DNA from: Anaeromyxobacter dehalogenans 2CP-C
GTDB taxonomy: Bacteria > Myxococcota > Myxococcia > Myxococcales > Anaeromyxobacteraceae
Length of the DNA: 64,000 nucleotides
Assembly (NCBI RefSeq): GCF_000013385.1
Contig: NC_007760.1
Coordinates: 2,295,001 to 2,359,000 of the forward strand
Reading direction: 5' to 3'
Part shown: one piece after another, positions 41,991 to 50,368 of the stretch
Layout of the letters: each line of letters opens with the position of its first letter
How positions within the stretch are numbered: the first letter of the stretch is position 1
Translations under genes and position numbers: made by a program
Notes under the pieces: generated by a model
What the model saw: only the letters and a program-made list of their open reading frames with translations
What the model was told of the DNA's origin: nothing
The model's database searches: none

Positions 41991-42089
41991 GCCGCGCCGG
42001 CCGCCCGCCCGTCTCCGGGCCGCGCCGCGTGGCGCGCCGGGCGGCGCGCGGGTACCCTACGCGCCACACCCGTCGAGGAGCGCACGCGA

Positions 42090-42413
42090 ATGGCCAAGCC
42101 GAAGATCGAGGAGCTGGTGAAGGGAAAGGGCCCGGAGGCGGTCCGGGGCAAGACGGTCGAGGTCCACTACACGGGCTGGCTCCTCGACGGGAAGCAGTTC
42201 GACTCGTCGGTGGGCGGCAGCCCGTTCTCCTTCCGGCTCGGCGCCGGCGAGGTGATCGAGGGCTGGGACCGCGGGGTCGCCGGCATGAAGGTCGGCGGCA
42301 AGCGCAAGCTGACGCTGCCGCCCGACCTGGCCTACGGCGCGCGCGGCGCGCCGCCGGAGATCCCGCCCAACGCGACGCTCGTGTTCGAGGTCGAGCTGCT
42401 CTCGGTTTACTGA
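42090..42413 (+). CDS. FKBP-type peptidyl-prolyl isomerase
   Basis: 107 residues, a single minimal FKBP domain: [38 protein letters not shown], and the C-terminal [13 protein letters not shown]. Active-site aromatic residues (Tyr of HYTG, Trp of EGWD, Tyr of LAYGARG, Phe of VFEV) are present. There is no signal peptide, so it acts in the cytoplasm. GAGGAG lies about 10 nt before the ATG. Confidence 0.96.
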   Translation: MAKPKIEELVKGKGPEAVRGKTVEVHYTGWLLDGKQFDSSVGGSPFSFRLGAGEVIEGWDRGVAGMKVGGKRKLTLPPDLAYGARGAPPEIPPNATLVFEVELLSVY

Positions 42414-42532
42414 GCGTCCGCGCCCGGCCGCCGCCCTCCCGCGCGGGCCCCCGAGAGGAGGCCCCGGCGGCCGTCGCAACCCGCCCCGCCCGCCGTTAGG
42501 TGCTCCCCGTCCGCGATCGACCGGAGGGCACC

Positions 42533-43060
42533 GTGACGACCCCGACCATCGACTTTGCCAGCCTGAGCCTGCAGGACGCGCTCGACCTCGCCATCGGCAT
42601 CGAGCAGGAGGCGCAGGAGCGGTACGAGGAGTTCACGAAGCTGGTGGGCGGCCGCTACGCCGGCGACGCGTCCGACATGTTCCGCATGATGGCGAGCTAC
42701 GAGGCCCGGCACCGCACCGAGCTGGCCGAGCGGCGCGCAAAGCTGTTCGGCGCCGCGCCGGCGCACGTCTCCCGGGACGCCACCGAGGACGTCGAGGCGC
42801 CGGACGTGACCGCGCCGCGCGTGTTCATGTCGGCGCGCCAGGCGATGGAGGTCGCGCTCGCCTCCGAGGAGAAGGCCTACGACTTCTTCACCGCCGCGCT
42901 CGCGCAGGTGCGCGATCCGGACGTGCGCAAGCTCTTCACCGAGCTGCAGGGCGAGGAGCTGAAGCACCAGCGGCTGGTGCGCGAGAAGATGGAGAAGCTG
43001 CCGCCCGGACCGGACCTCGAGGAGGAGGACGCGGACGAGCCCGGGTCCGACGCGGGGTAG
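42533..43060 (+). CDS. Ferritin-like (rubrerythrin-type) diiron protein
   Basis: 175 residues, a four-helix bundle with carboxylate-bridged diiron ligands: a Glu in IGIEQEAQERY, E-x2-H in SYEARHR, a Glu in ASEEKAYDFF, and E-x2-H in GEELKHQRLV. It lacks a rubredoxin domain. Such proteins handle iron or peroxide in anaerobes and microaerophiles. GTG start at 42533 with CCGGAGGGC just upstream. The acidic C-terminal tail (DLEEEDADEPGSD) is not part of the fold. Confidence 0.85.
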   Translation: MTTPTIDFASLSLQDALDLAIGIEQEAQERYEEFTKLVGGRYAGDASDMFRMMASYEARHRTELAERRAKLFGAAPAHVSRDATEDVEAPDVTAPRVFMSARQAMEVALASEEKAYDFFTAALAQVRDPDVRKLFTELQGEELKHQRLVREKMEKLPPGPDLEEEDADEPGSDAG

Positions 43061-43072
43061 GCCGGGCCCGCC

Positions 43073-44098
43073 TCACCCGAGCCAGCTCGGGTTGTGCGTG
43101 GTCGCGTCGTAGCCGTCGGTGGTCTTGTACCGCTCGTCCGCGCCGCTCGCGGCGGCGGGGGCGGTGCGGGCGAGCAGCGCGTTCACGTCGGCCTCGGCGA
43201 GCGGCCGGAACCCGCGCGCGATCCGCAGCGCCTGCTCCACCCGCTCCAGCGCGTCGCAGCCGGTGATCACGGTCGCGACCGGCAGGCTCAGGGCGTAGCG
43301 CAAGCACTCCTCCGCCGAGGCGATGTTCCGCTGCACGATGCGCGCGTCGGCCATGGGCTTCATGCCGAGCGGCGCGATGCCCCGCTCCAGCAGCGCCGGC
43401 AGCACGCGCTGCTCGAAGCTGCGGAAGTGGGCGTCGAGCACGTTGAGCGGCAGCTGCACGGTGTCGAAGCGGAACCCGTGGGCCTCGGCGGCCGCCAGCA
43501 TGGCCAGGTGGACGTCCGGCGACTTGTGGCCGGTGAAGCCGAGGAAGCGCGCCTTGCCGGCCCGGCGCGCCTCCAGCAGCGCCTCGGCGGCGCCTCCCGG
43601 CGCGAAGGTCCGGCCCGGGTCGTCGTCGCGGATCACCTCGTGGAGCTGCAGCAGGTCCACATGGTCGGTCTCGAGGCGGCGCAGCGACTCGTCCAGCTGC
43701 CGGGCGGCGGCCTCCTTCGTGCGCCCGTCCACCTTCGTCATCAGGAACACGCGGTCGCGGTAGCCGTCGCGGAGCCCCTTGCCCATGCGCCGCTCGCTCT
43801 CGCCGTCGTGGTAGTCCCAGCAGTTGTCGAGGAACGTGATCCCGCCGTCCACCGCGGTGCGGAGGATGCGGAGGCTCTCCTGCTCCGACGGCGGCACCGC
43901 CAGGTGGAAGCCGCCCAGCCCGACGATCGAGACCGTCTCGCCGGTGCCGCCCAGCGCACGGCGCGGGACCTCGTCCGCGCCCCCTCCCCGTCCGTCGCCC
44001 ATGCCGGCGCCTCCGCCGCAGCCGACCGCCGGGATCACGGTCGCGGCGAGCGCGGCGCGGAGGAAGTCCCGGCGGGTCAGGGGCGGCATCTCCGCCAC
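43073..44098 (-). CDS. Aldo/keto reductase with Tat signal
   Basis: 341 residues. The N-terminus TRRDFLRAALAATVIPAVGCGG is a twin-arginine signal, possibly with a lipobox-like Cys. The AKR barrel follows with catalytic Asp and Tyr in FLDNCWDYHDGESERR, Lys in VFLMTKVDGR and His in VDLLQLHEV. A GTG at 44098 or the ATG three codons later (44089, with GGCGGAG directly upstream) could be the start. Export of a cofactor-dependent reductase is unusual but known for Tat substrates folded in the cytoplasm. Substrate unknown. Confidence 0.85.
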   Translation of the reverse strand: MAEMPPLTRRDFLRAALAATVIPAVGCGGGAGMGDGRGGGADEVPRRALGGTGETVSIVGLGGFHLAVPPSEQESLRILRTAVDGGITFLDNCWDYHDGESERRMGKGLRDGYRDRVFLMTKVDGRTKEAAARQLDESLRRLETDHVDLLQLHEVIRDDDPGRTFAPGGAAEALLEARRAGKARFLGFTGHKSPDVHLAMLAAAEAHGFRFDTVQLPLNVLDAHFRSFEQRVLPALLERGIAPLGMKPMADARIVQRNIASAEECLRYALSLPVATVITGCDALERVEQALRIARGFRPLAEADVNALLARTAPAAASGADERYKTTDGYDATTHNPSWLG

Positions 44099-44152
44099 AG
44101 GATGCGGCCGCCGCGGGCGCGGCGGGAGGGCCCGGCCGCGCGCCCGGGCCGG

Positions 44153-44704
44153 CTACGCGCGCGAGGAGCGGGGCGCCGGCGGCCCGCCGGCCAGGAACGC
44201 CTCCGCCCGCAGCGCCGCCACCACCTCGGCCTCGCCCGGGCCGGCCACGCCGCGCGCGGCGGCCTGCGCGAGCTGGTCCACCACCTCGTTCACGGCGTGC
44301 CCGTCGTGCCCGCGCACCCAGGTGTACGTGACGCTCAGGTCGCGGGCGCGCGCGTCGAGCGCCTCGATGAGATCGCGGTTCAGCACCGGCTCGCCGCTGG
44401 CGGTGCGCCAGCCCTTCCTGCGCCAGCCGTGGATCCACCGGGAGAGCGCGTCCACCACGTAGCGCGAGTCGGAGATGACCTGGACCGCCTCGCCGCCCGG
44501 GAGCCCCTCCAGCGCCTCCAGCACCGCCCGCAGCTCCATGCGGTTGTTGGTGACGGCGTTCGGGCCGTCCTCGACCCAGCGCGTGCCGCCGAACCGGTAG
44601 GCCGGGCGGGCGCGGTCGAGCACCACGTAGCCGGTGCCGCCCGGGCCGCCCGGGTTCACGAGCGCCGAGCCGTCGGAGAAGGCGATGAAGCGGGCCTGGG
44701 ACAT
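44153..44704 (-). CDS. rnhA: Ribonuclease HI
   Basis: 183 residues. The catalytic acids are in [30 protein letters not shown] and VNEVVDQLA, and WVRGHDGH supplies the loop histidine. It degrades the RNA strand of RNA:DNA hybrids. A C-terminal extension of about 30 residues (after AQAAARG) goes beyond the minimal 155-residue enzyme. ATG at 44704 with no Shine-Dalgarno; TAGGGT lies 9 nt upstream. Confidence 0.95.
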   Translation of the reverse strand: MSQARFIAFSDGSALVNPGGPGGTGYVVLDRARPAYRFGGTRWVEDGPNAVTNNRMELRAVLEALEGLPGGEAVQVISDSRYVVDALSRWIHGWRRKGWRTASGEPVLNRDLIEALDARARDLSVTYTWVRGHDGHAVNEVVDQLAQAAARGVAGPGEAEVVAALRAEAFLAGGPPAPRSSRA

Positions 44705-44713
44705 GGGGCGCGC

Positions 44714-44719
44714 ACCCTA
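44714..44719 (-). promoter_or_regulatory. Candidate -10 box for a leaderless mRNA (rnhA)
   Basis: TAGGGT on the minus strand, 9 nt before the ATG at 44704, with no Shine-Dalgarno sequence. Confidence 0.45.
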
Positions 44720-44813
44720 CCCCGCCCCCCTGACGCGGGCCGAGCGCGCCGCCCCGCCCCGCCCGGCGTCGCCAGGCTGCCGCCCGGCCCGCTACCCTGT
44801 CCCCGGTGCCACG

Positions 44814-45599
44814 ATGACGATGCGCCGCCTGCTCGCCACCGCCTTCACCTACGCGCTCGCCGCGGCGGTGGTGGCCGTGTCCTTCCCGCTCGCGCTCGTG
44901 CTGTTCGTGCTCACCGCGCCGTTCGACCGCCGGCGCATGGCGGTGAGCGAGCTGCTGCGCTGGCTCGGCGAGGTCCTGCTCCGGCACGCGCCGCTCTGGC
45001 CGGCGCGCATCGAGGGGTCGCTGCCGCCGCCGCCCGCCACGTTCGTGGTCGTGCCGAACCACCAGTCGCTGGTGGACGCGATCGCGGTCGCGTGCCTGCC
45101 CCGCAACATGAAGTGGCTGGGTAAGGTGGAGGCGTTCCGGCTGCCCTGGCTCGGCTGGGCTTTCCACCTCGCCGGCTACGTGCCGGTGAAGCGCGGCGAC
45201 CGCGCCAGCGGGGCGGTGGCGCTCGCGGCGATGCGGCGCTGGCTGGAGGCGGGCGTGCCGGTGGGCCTGTTCGCGGAGGGGCATCGCACGCGCGACGGCC
45301 AGCTCCAGCCGTTCCACGCCGGGCCGTTCCGCCTGGCGGTGGACCTGGGCGTGCCCATCGTGCCGGTGGCGATCTCCGGCGCGTGGCGCGCCATGCCGCC
45401 CGACCGCGCCGCCATCCGGCCCGCCACCATCCAGGTGCGGATCCTCCCGCCGGTGCCGACCGCCGGCCGGACGCCCGCCGACGTGGACGCGCTGCGCGAG
45501 GAGGTGCGCGGCCGGATCGCGGCGGCGCTGGCGGAGCTGGAGGCCCCCGCCGCGCCGCCCGGTCCCGCGGCGGCTAGGCCTTCTCCAGGATCGCGGTGA
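44814..45599 (+). CDS. plsC: 1-acylglycerol-3-phosphate acyltransferase family
   Basis: 261 residues with N-terminal membrane helices (AFTYALAAAVVAVSFPLALVLF). The acyltransferase blocks are NHQSLVD (the HX4D motif), GYVPVKRGDR, FAEGHRTRDG (motif III with His in place of the usual Thr) and VPIVPVAISG. It transfers an acyl group to lysophosphatidate at the inner membrane. Start at ATG 44814, although the ATG two codons later is possible. Its 3' end overlaps the convergent pepD gene by 26 bp. Confidence 0.9.
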   Translation: MTMRRLLATAFTYALAAAVVAVSFPLALVLFVLTAPFDRRRMAVSELLRWLGEVLLRHAPLWPARIEGSLPPPPATFVVVPNHQSLVDAIAVACLPRNMKWLGKVEAFRLPWLGWAFHLAGYVPVKRGDRASGAVALAAMRRWLEAGVPVGLFAEGHRTRDGQLQPFHAGPFRLAVDLGVPIVPVAISGAWRAMPPDRAAIRPATIQVRILPPVPTAGRTPADVDALREEVRGRIAAALAELEAPAAPPGPAAARPSPGSR

Positions 45600-47028
45600 G
45601 CAGGCGCCAGAACGCCGCCACCGACGCGATCGAGACGCGCTCGTCGGGCGTGTGCGCGTCCCACATGCTGGGGCCGATGGAGGCCATCTCCATGCCCGGG
45701 TACTTCTCGCCGATGAGGCCGCACTCCAGGCCGGCGTGGATGGCCTTCACCAGCATCGGCTTCCCGAACAGCTCCTCGTGGACGCCGTTCACCAGCTTCA
45801 CCATCCCGGACCCCGGCTCCGGCTTCCAGCCCGGGTAGCCGCCGGAGTGCCGCGCCTCGAACCCGGCCAGCGCCGCGATGGCGGCGATGCGGGCCGCGAG
45901 CGCGCGCTTGGACGCGTCGATGGCGCTGCGGGTCAGGAAGCAGACCTCGGCGCGCGCCGTGGCCGCGTCCGCGTCCACGATCGCGAGGTTGGTGGAGGTC
46001 TGCACCAGCCCCGGGATGTCCGGGCTCATCGCCTCCACGCCGTGCGGCCCGGCCACCAGCAGCCCGATCACCGCGCGCGCGTCGGCGGCGGCGATCACCC
46101 GCGCCGCCGCGCCGGGCTCGAGCGCGATCGCGAGGCCGGGGTCGAACGCGCCCAGCGCCGCCTTCCAGTCGCGCTCCAGCGCCGCCGCGTCCGCGCGGAG
46201 CGCCGCCTCGCGGGCCGGCTCGACCAGCACCACCGCCGAGGCCTCGCGCGGGATGGCGTTCCGCTTGTTGCCGCCCTTCAGCGCCGCGACCCGCAGGTCG
46301 TGCCGCGCGGCGAGCGCCTCGAGCACCTGGCCCAGCAGCCGGACCGCGCTCCCGCGGCCGGCCGCGATGTCCACGCCGGAGTGGCCGCCCTTCAGGCCCA
46401 TCACCCGCAGCCGCAGCGCGGTCCGGCCGGCCGGCGCCGGCTCGGTGGCGAGCGCGCGCGAGGCGACGGTGTCCACGCCGCCGGCGCAGCCGATGGTCAG
46501 CTCGCCCTCCTCCTCGCTGTCGAGGTTGAGCAAGCGCGGCGCGCGCAGCCAGCCGGGCTTCAGGTTGTTCGCGCCGGTGAGCCCGGTCTCCTCGTCCACC
46601 GTGAACAGCGCCTCGATGGCCGGGTGGGCGAGGTCGCGCGCGGCGAGCACCGCCAGCGCGGCCGCCACGCCCACGCCGTTGTCGGCGCCGAGCGTGGTGC
46701 CGCGCGCGCGCAGCACCTCGCCGTCGCGCCACACCTGGATCGGATCCTTCTCGAAGTCGTGCGGCGTGCCCTCGTTCTTCTCGCACACCATGTCGAGGTG
46801 GCCCTGCAGCGCCAGGGCGGGCCGGCCCTCGCGGCCGGGCGAGGCGGCCTTGCGCACCAGCACGTTGCCGATCGCGTCGCGCTCCACCTCGCAGCCGAGC
46901 CGCCTCGCCTCCCCCTCGACCCAGGCGGCGGCCGCCGCCTCGTTCTTCGAGCTGCGCGGGATGCGCGAGAGGTCGAGGAAGTAGCTCCAGAGGGCCCTGG
47001 GCTCGAGGGTTCCGAGATCGGCGGACAT
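45574..47028 (-). CDS. pepD: Cytosol non-specific dipeptidase (M20)
   Basis: 484 residues, the standard length for PepD. Metal and catalytic residues are seen in LQGHLDMVCEKN, LGADNGVGVAAAL and FTVDEETGLTGANNL. The lid domain is inserted around MGLKGGHSGVDI. The enzyme hydrolyses Xaa-His and other dipeptides in the cytoplasm. The ATG at 47028 (MSADLGTLEP) gives the family N-terminus; the 14 extra upstream codons are not needed. It converges and overlaps with plsC. Confidence 0.95.
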   Translation of the reverse strand: MSADLGTLEPRALWSYFLDLSRIPRSSKNEAAAAAWVEGEARRLGCEVERDAIGNVLVRKAASPGREGRPALALQGHLDMVCEKNEGTPHDFEKDPIQVWRDGEVLRARGTTLGADNGVGVAAALAVLAARDLAHPAIEALFTVDEETGLTGANNLKPGWLRAPRLLNLDSEEEGELTIGCAGGVDTVASRALATEPAPAGRTALRLRVMGLKGGHSGVDIAAGRGSAVRLLGQVLEALAARHDLRVAALKGGNKRNAIPREASAVVLVEPAREAALRADAAALERDWKAALGAFDPGLAIALEPGAAARVIAAADARAVIGLLVAGPHGVEAMSPDIPGLVQTSTNLAIVDADAATARAEVCFLTRSAIDASKRALAARIAAIAALAGFEARHSGGYPGWKPEPGSGMVKLVNGVHEELFGKPMLVKAIHAGLECGLIGEKYPGMEMASIGPSMWDAHTPDERVSIASVAAFWRLLTAILEKA

Positions 47029-47241
47029 GCGTGCTCCCGTGGCGAAGGTTCGCGGATGCGGTCCCCGCACCGTGCGGGCGGGCTCCGTGCGCGCGCAGCC
47101 TAGCAGGAAGCCGGCGCGGCGGAACGCCCGCGCGCGGCCGCCGGGGCTCGCGTCACGGACGGCCGGCCCGCGTCTCCCTGCGGCGGGCGTCCGCCCGATG
47201 CGCTATACCGACGCCCCTCACCTCCCGGAGCGCTCCCCTCC

Positions 47242-47823
47242 ATGCGGATCTGCATCTTCTGCGGCTCTTCCAGCGGCGTCCGGCCCGAGTACGCGGCGGC
47301 CGCCCGCGACACCGGCGCCCTGCTCGCCCGGCGCGGCATCGGCATGGTGTTCGGCGGCGGGCGGGTGGGCCTCATGGGCCTCGCCGCCGACGCCGCGCTC
47401 GCCGGCGGCGGCGAGGTGGTGGGCGTCATCCCGCGCACGCTGGTCGAGCGCGAGGTGGCCCACCAGCGCCTCACCGCGCAGCACGTGGTCGAGACCATGC
47501 ACGAGCGCAAGGCGCTCATGGCGAAGCTGACCGACGCGTTCGTGGCGCTGCCGGGCGGGGCCGGCACGTACGAGGAGCTGTTCGAGATCTGGACCTGGGC
47601 GCAGCTCGGCATCCACCGCAAGCCGCTCGGCGTGCTGGACGTGGCCGGCTACTTCGCGCCGCTGCTCGCGATGGCCGACCACGCGGTGAAGGAGGGCTTC
47701 ATGCGGCCCGAGTACCGCGCCATGCTGCAGGTCGCGGCGGAGCCCGCGGAGCTCCTCGACAAGCTCGCCGCGTACCGCCCGCCCGAGCACAAGTGGGCGC
47801 CGGCCCGCGACGTGAAGCCCTAG
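47242..47823 (+). CDS. LOG-family nucleotide phosphoribohydrolase
   Basis: 193 residues with the family motifs FCGSSSGVRPEY, FGGGRVGLMGL, the MHERKALM arginine/lysine segment and the signature PGGAGTYEELFE. Members hydrolyse nucleoside 5'-monophosphates at the glycosidic bond; in plants and some bacteria they activate cytokinins. GGAG precedes the ATG at 47242. The stop codon is shared as CTAG with the convergent membrane protein gene. Confidence 0.94.
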   Translation: MRICIFCGSSSGVRPEYAAAARDTGALLARRGIGMVFGGGRVGLMGLAADAALAGGGEVVGVIPRTLVEREVAHQRLTAQHVVETMHERKALMAKLTDAFVALPGGAGTYEELFEIWTWAQLGIHRKPLGVLDVAGYFAPLLAMADHAVKEGFMRPEYRAMLQVAAEPAELLDKLAAYRPPEHKWAPARDVKP

Positions 47824-48701
47824 ACACGCGCCCGGCGCCGCAGCCGCCACGCGGCCGGGGCGCCGCCGCGCGCCCACGCGGCGCGCGAGGCGGGCAGCAT
47901 CTCGTCGCCGGCGGTCGCGCCCGCCGTGGCGCGCATCACCCAGCCCTCGCGCACGTCGGCGCGCAGCTGCGCGGCCATGGAGCGCGCGCTCGCCACGCGC
48001 CACCACCCCAGCCCGGCCGCGAGCACCCAGAGCGCCGCCGTGGCGGGCGCGGCCGCGTGCGCGCCCGCCCGGCCGGCGGCCGCCGCGAGCAGCCCGAGCG
48101 TCAGGATCGCGAGCGCCCAGGGGAAGCGCGCCACCCGCGCCGCGAACGCCGCGATCTCGTCCTTCTCCTCCGGGGTCAGGGCGCGCTTCACCCAGCCGCC
48201 GACCTGCAGCGCCTCCGGCACCTCCGAGACCGGCAGCGCCCAGGTGACCGGATCCGCCGGGACGGCCGCGGCCTCGCCCACCGCCACGCGCCGCGCCCGG
48301 CCCCGCGCGGCGGCGGGCAGCACCCGGCCGCTCCGCGGCAGCACCTCGAGCGCGCCGGCCCCGTCGCCGAAGCGCACCGCGACGCCCTCGTCGAGATCGC
48401 GGGCCAGCGTCCGCCAGGCGCGGAGGCCGTCGCGCACCAGCAGCACGGTGGCGGGCACGCCGAGCAGCAGCACCAGCCCCATCCACCCGGTGCCGGCGGC
48501 GTAGGCCATGCGCTCGCCGAGGCGCACCACGTGGCGCGCGAACCACGGCGCGAGCGGGACGGTCGCGAGCGCGAGCGGCCCCGCCAGCGCGGCCAGCCCG
48601 GCGCGGACCGCCAGCCGGCGCCGCAGCGCGGCCGCCCAGGCCCGCTCGCCGGGCGTGAGCGGGCGCGCGCCCGACTCCGGCCGTCCCTCGCAGTAGCGCA
48701 C
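47820..48701 (-). CDS. Hypothetical membrane protein (293 aa)
   Basis: 293 residues with about four membrane helices in two pairs (LAALAGPLALATVPLAPWFA plus MGLVLLLGVPATVLLVRDGL; then WALAILTLGLLAAAAGRAG plus TAALWVLAAGLGWW). Between them is a cytoplasmic or periplasmic domain with RFGDGAGALEVLPRSGRVLP. The C-terminal 50 residues are basic and soluble. No family is recognised. GTG start at 48701 with TACAGT 6 nt upstream. It may head the minus-strand genes that end here, but its upstream neighbour starts beyond a 40-nt gap. Confidence 0.68.
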   Translation of the reverse strand: MRYCEGRPESGARPLTPGERAWAAALRRRLAVRAGLAALAGPLALATVPLAPWFARHVVRLGERMAYAAGTGWMGLVLLLGVPATVLLVRDGLRAWRTLARDLDEGVAVRFGDGAGALEVLPRSGRVLPAAARGRARRVAVGEAAAVPADPVTWALPVSEVPEALQVGGWVKRALTPEEKDEIAAFAARVARFPWALAILTLGLLAAAAGRAGAHAAAPATAALWVLAAGLGWWRVASARSMAAQLRADVREGWVMRATAGATAGDEMLPASRAAWARGGAPAAWRLRRRARV

Positions 48702-48707
48702 GCGGGG

Positions 48708-48713
48708 ACTGTA
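48708..48713 (-). promoter_or_regulatory. Candidate -10 box for a leaderless mRNA (48701 gene)
   Basis: TACAGT on the minus strand, 6 nt before the GTG at 48701, with no Shine-Dalgarno sequence. Confidence 0.45.
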
Positions 48714-48741
48714 CCAGCGGCGGCGCGCGGCGGGGGCGCCG

Positions 48742-49149
48742 TCACGAGCCGCCGGCGCCGCGCTCGTCGCGCCCGTAGGCCCGCGCGGGATCGACGTGGA
48801 GCCGCCGCAGCGTCTCTCGGTCCGGCGCGCCGGTGGCGGCGAGCCCCTGCGCCTCCTGGAAGCGGCGGAGCGCGGCGCTGGTGGCGCGGTCGAGCTCGCC
48901 GCGGCGGTGCGCGCCGAGGTAGCCGCGATCGCGCAGCGCGTCCTGGATCTCGCCCACCGCGCCCGGGGCGAGCAGCGCCTCGGGCGAGGCCGGCACGCGC
49001 GGGCGCTCGCCGCGCGGGGGGACGCCGCGCTCCTCCCGGCGGTCCGGCGCCTCGGGCGCGCCGGTGGGCGGCGGGCGCACCGGCTCCTGCTTGCCCCGGG
49101 CGGCGCAGCCGAGCGCCGCCGCCAGCGCGACCGCGCGCCATGGCCTCAC
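48742..49149 (-). CDS. Peptidoglycan-binding domain lipoprotein
   Basis: 135 residues from a GTG at 49149 that overlaps the stop of the preceding gene (GTGA, 4 nt), so the two are translationally coupled. A short signal (AVALAAALGC) suggests lipid attachment at Cys 14. After a charged, proline-rich linker comes a PG_binding_1 domain: GEIQDALRDRGYLG, LDRATSAALRRFQEAQGL and GAPDRETLRRL. It probably anchors to the envelope and binds the cell wall. Its partner is the DUF748-type protein upstream. Confidence 0.75.
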   Translation of the reverse strand: MRPWRAVALAAALGCAARGKQEPVRPPPTGAPEAPDRREERGVPPRGERPRVPASPEALLAPGAVGEIQDALRDRGYLGAHRRGELDRATSAALRRFQEAQGLAATGAPDRETLRRLHVDPARAYGRDERGAGGS

Positions 49150-50303
49150 CGCTTCTCTCCCTTCCGCGGCTGCGCCCGAGGCGGCCCGTGCCCCGGCGAC
49201 AGCGCCCGCCGCGCCTGCTCCAGCGTGCCCTGCTTCTCCTTCGCCTTCGGCGGCGGCAGGCCCGAGAGGCCGCCGGCGAGCCCGCGGACGAACGCGTTCC
49301 GCAGCACGCCCAGGATCGTCGGCACCGCCTGCACCTGCGGGCCCTTCACGCTCCCCTCGATCGGGATGGTGGTCGCGACGACCTCCTTCCCGCCGCGCTC
49401 GTCCGAGAACAGGTGCAGCGACGCGTCGGCGAGCATCGCCTTGAGGCGCGTGCCCAGGCCGGACGCGCCCGCCTTCAGCGCCGCGTCCTTCACCAGGGGG
49501 CGCACGCCGCCGGAGAGCCGCCCGTCCTCGGCGCGGAACGACACGTACAGGTCGAGCGTCCCCTTCTCCGGCACGAGATCGGTCTTCGCGTCGAGCAGCT
49601 CGCCCAGCTCCGCGAGCCGCAGCCCGGTGACCGTGCCCTGCCCGGCGAAGGTGAGCTGCTTCGCGAGCGGGTCCGCGGTCGCGAACACCGACACCGTGCC
49701 GGAGCGCTGCAGCGTGGCGCGCGCGGCGAGCACGGTGGGCTCCCGGCGCGCCAGCGCGGCGCGGGTGGCGAAGTTCTCGAGCGTGGCCTCGATGCCGTGG
49801 AACCAGAGCCGCGGCTTCTCCGGCTCGCGGCCGTCCACCCAGAGCAGCTCGCCGTCCTTCACCTCGGCCCGGTCGATCCGGAACGGCGCCAGCGCCTCCA
49901 GGCCGCGCCCGGCCTCCGGCGCCTCCTTCGCCGCCTGCGTCCCCTCGCGCGCCTTCCCCACCAGCAGGTTCATCTTGGGCCGGCGCAGCTCGACGCCCGC
50001 CACCAGGTGCCCGTGCAGCAGCTCCTTCGCGTAGACGCCCAGCTCGGCGCGCTCGACCTCGAGGTACGGGAGCGCCTCGCCGCCCGCGCCCACCTTCTCG
50101 ATGCGGAGGTGGTGGATGACGTAGGACAGCGAGAGCAGCCGGATCTCGACGTCGGAGAAGGTCCCGCGCATGCCCTCCAGGCCGGCCAGCACCTTGCGCG
50201 TGCGCCAGGTGGCGATCGGGTCGAGCGCCAGCCGGACCGCGATCCCGAGGACGAGCAGGATCCCGAGCGCGACGGCGAGGCGTCTGGCGTTGCGGCGCCG
50301 CAT
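49146..50303 (-). CDS. DUF748/AsmA-like envelope protein
   Basis: 385 residues from ATG 50303. A membrane anchor (RLAVALGILLVLGIAVRLAL) is followed by DUF748-type sequence: EIRLLSLSYVIHHLRIEKVG, FRIDRAEVKDGELLWVDG and LWFHGIEATLENFA. The C-terminus is basic (GPPRAQPRKGEKR). DUF748 proteins resemble a shorter AsmA fold and are thought to sit in the periplasm. The stop overlaps the start of the PG-binding lipoprotein. The upstream PLP-enzyme gene is 65 nt away. Confidence 0.82.
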   Translation of the reverse strand: MRRRNARRLAVALGILLVLGIAVRLALDPIATWRTRKVLAGLEGMRGTFSDVEIRLLSLSYVIHHLRIEKVGAGGEALPYLEVERAELGVYAKELLHGHLVAGVELRRPKMNLLVGKAREGTQAAKEAPEAGRGLEALAPFRIDRAEVKDGELLWVDGREPEKPRLWFHGIEATLENFATRAALARREPTVLAARATLQRSGTVSVFATADPLAKQLTFAGQGTVTGLRLAELGELLDAKTDLVPEKGTLDLYVSFRAEDGRLSGGVRPLVKDAALKAGASGLGTRLKAMLADASLHLFSDERGGKEVVATTIPIEGSVKGPQVQAVPTILGVLRNAFVRGLAGGLSGLPPPKAKEKQGTLEQARRALSPGHGPPRAQPRKGEKR

Positions 50304-50368
50304 GGCCTCCCTCGAGCATGGCCCCGGGGACGCGTCCCGGCACGCGCGGCGGCCGCCCGGAGGGCGCC

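Noticed and set aside
42424-42475. Terminator between the FKBP and ferritin-like genes
   Set aside because: GGCCGCCG and CGGCGGCC arms are separated by about 30 nt; in this GC range such pairs are expected by chance and no T-tract follows.
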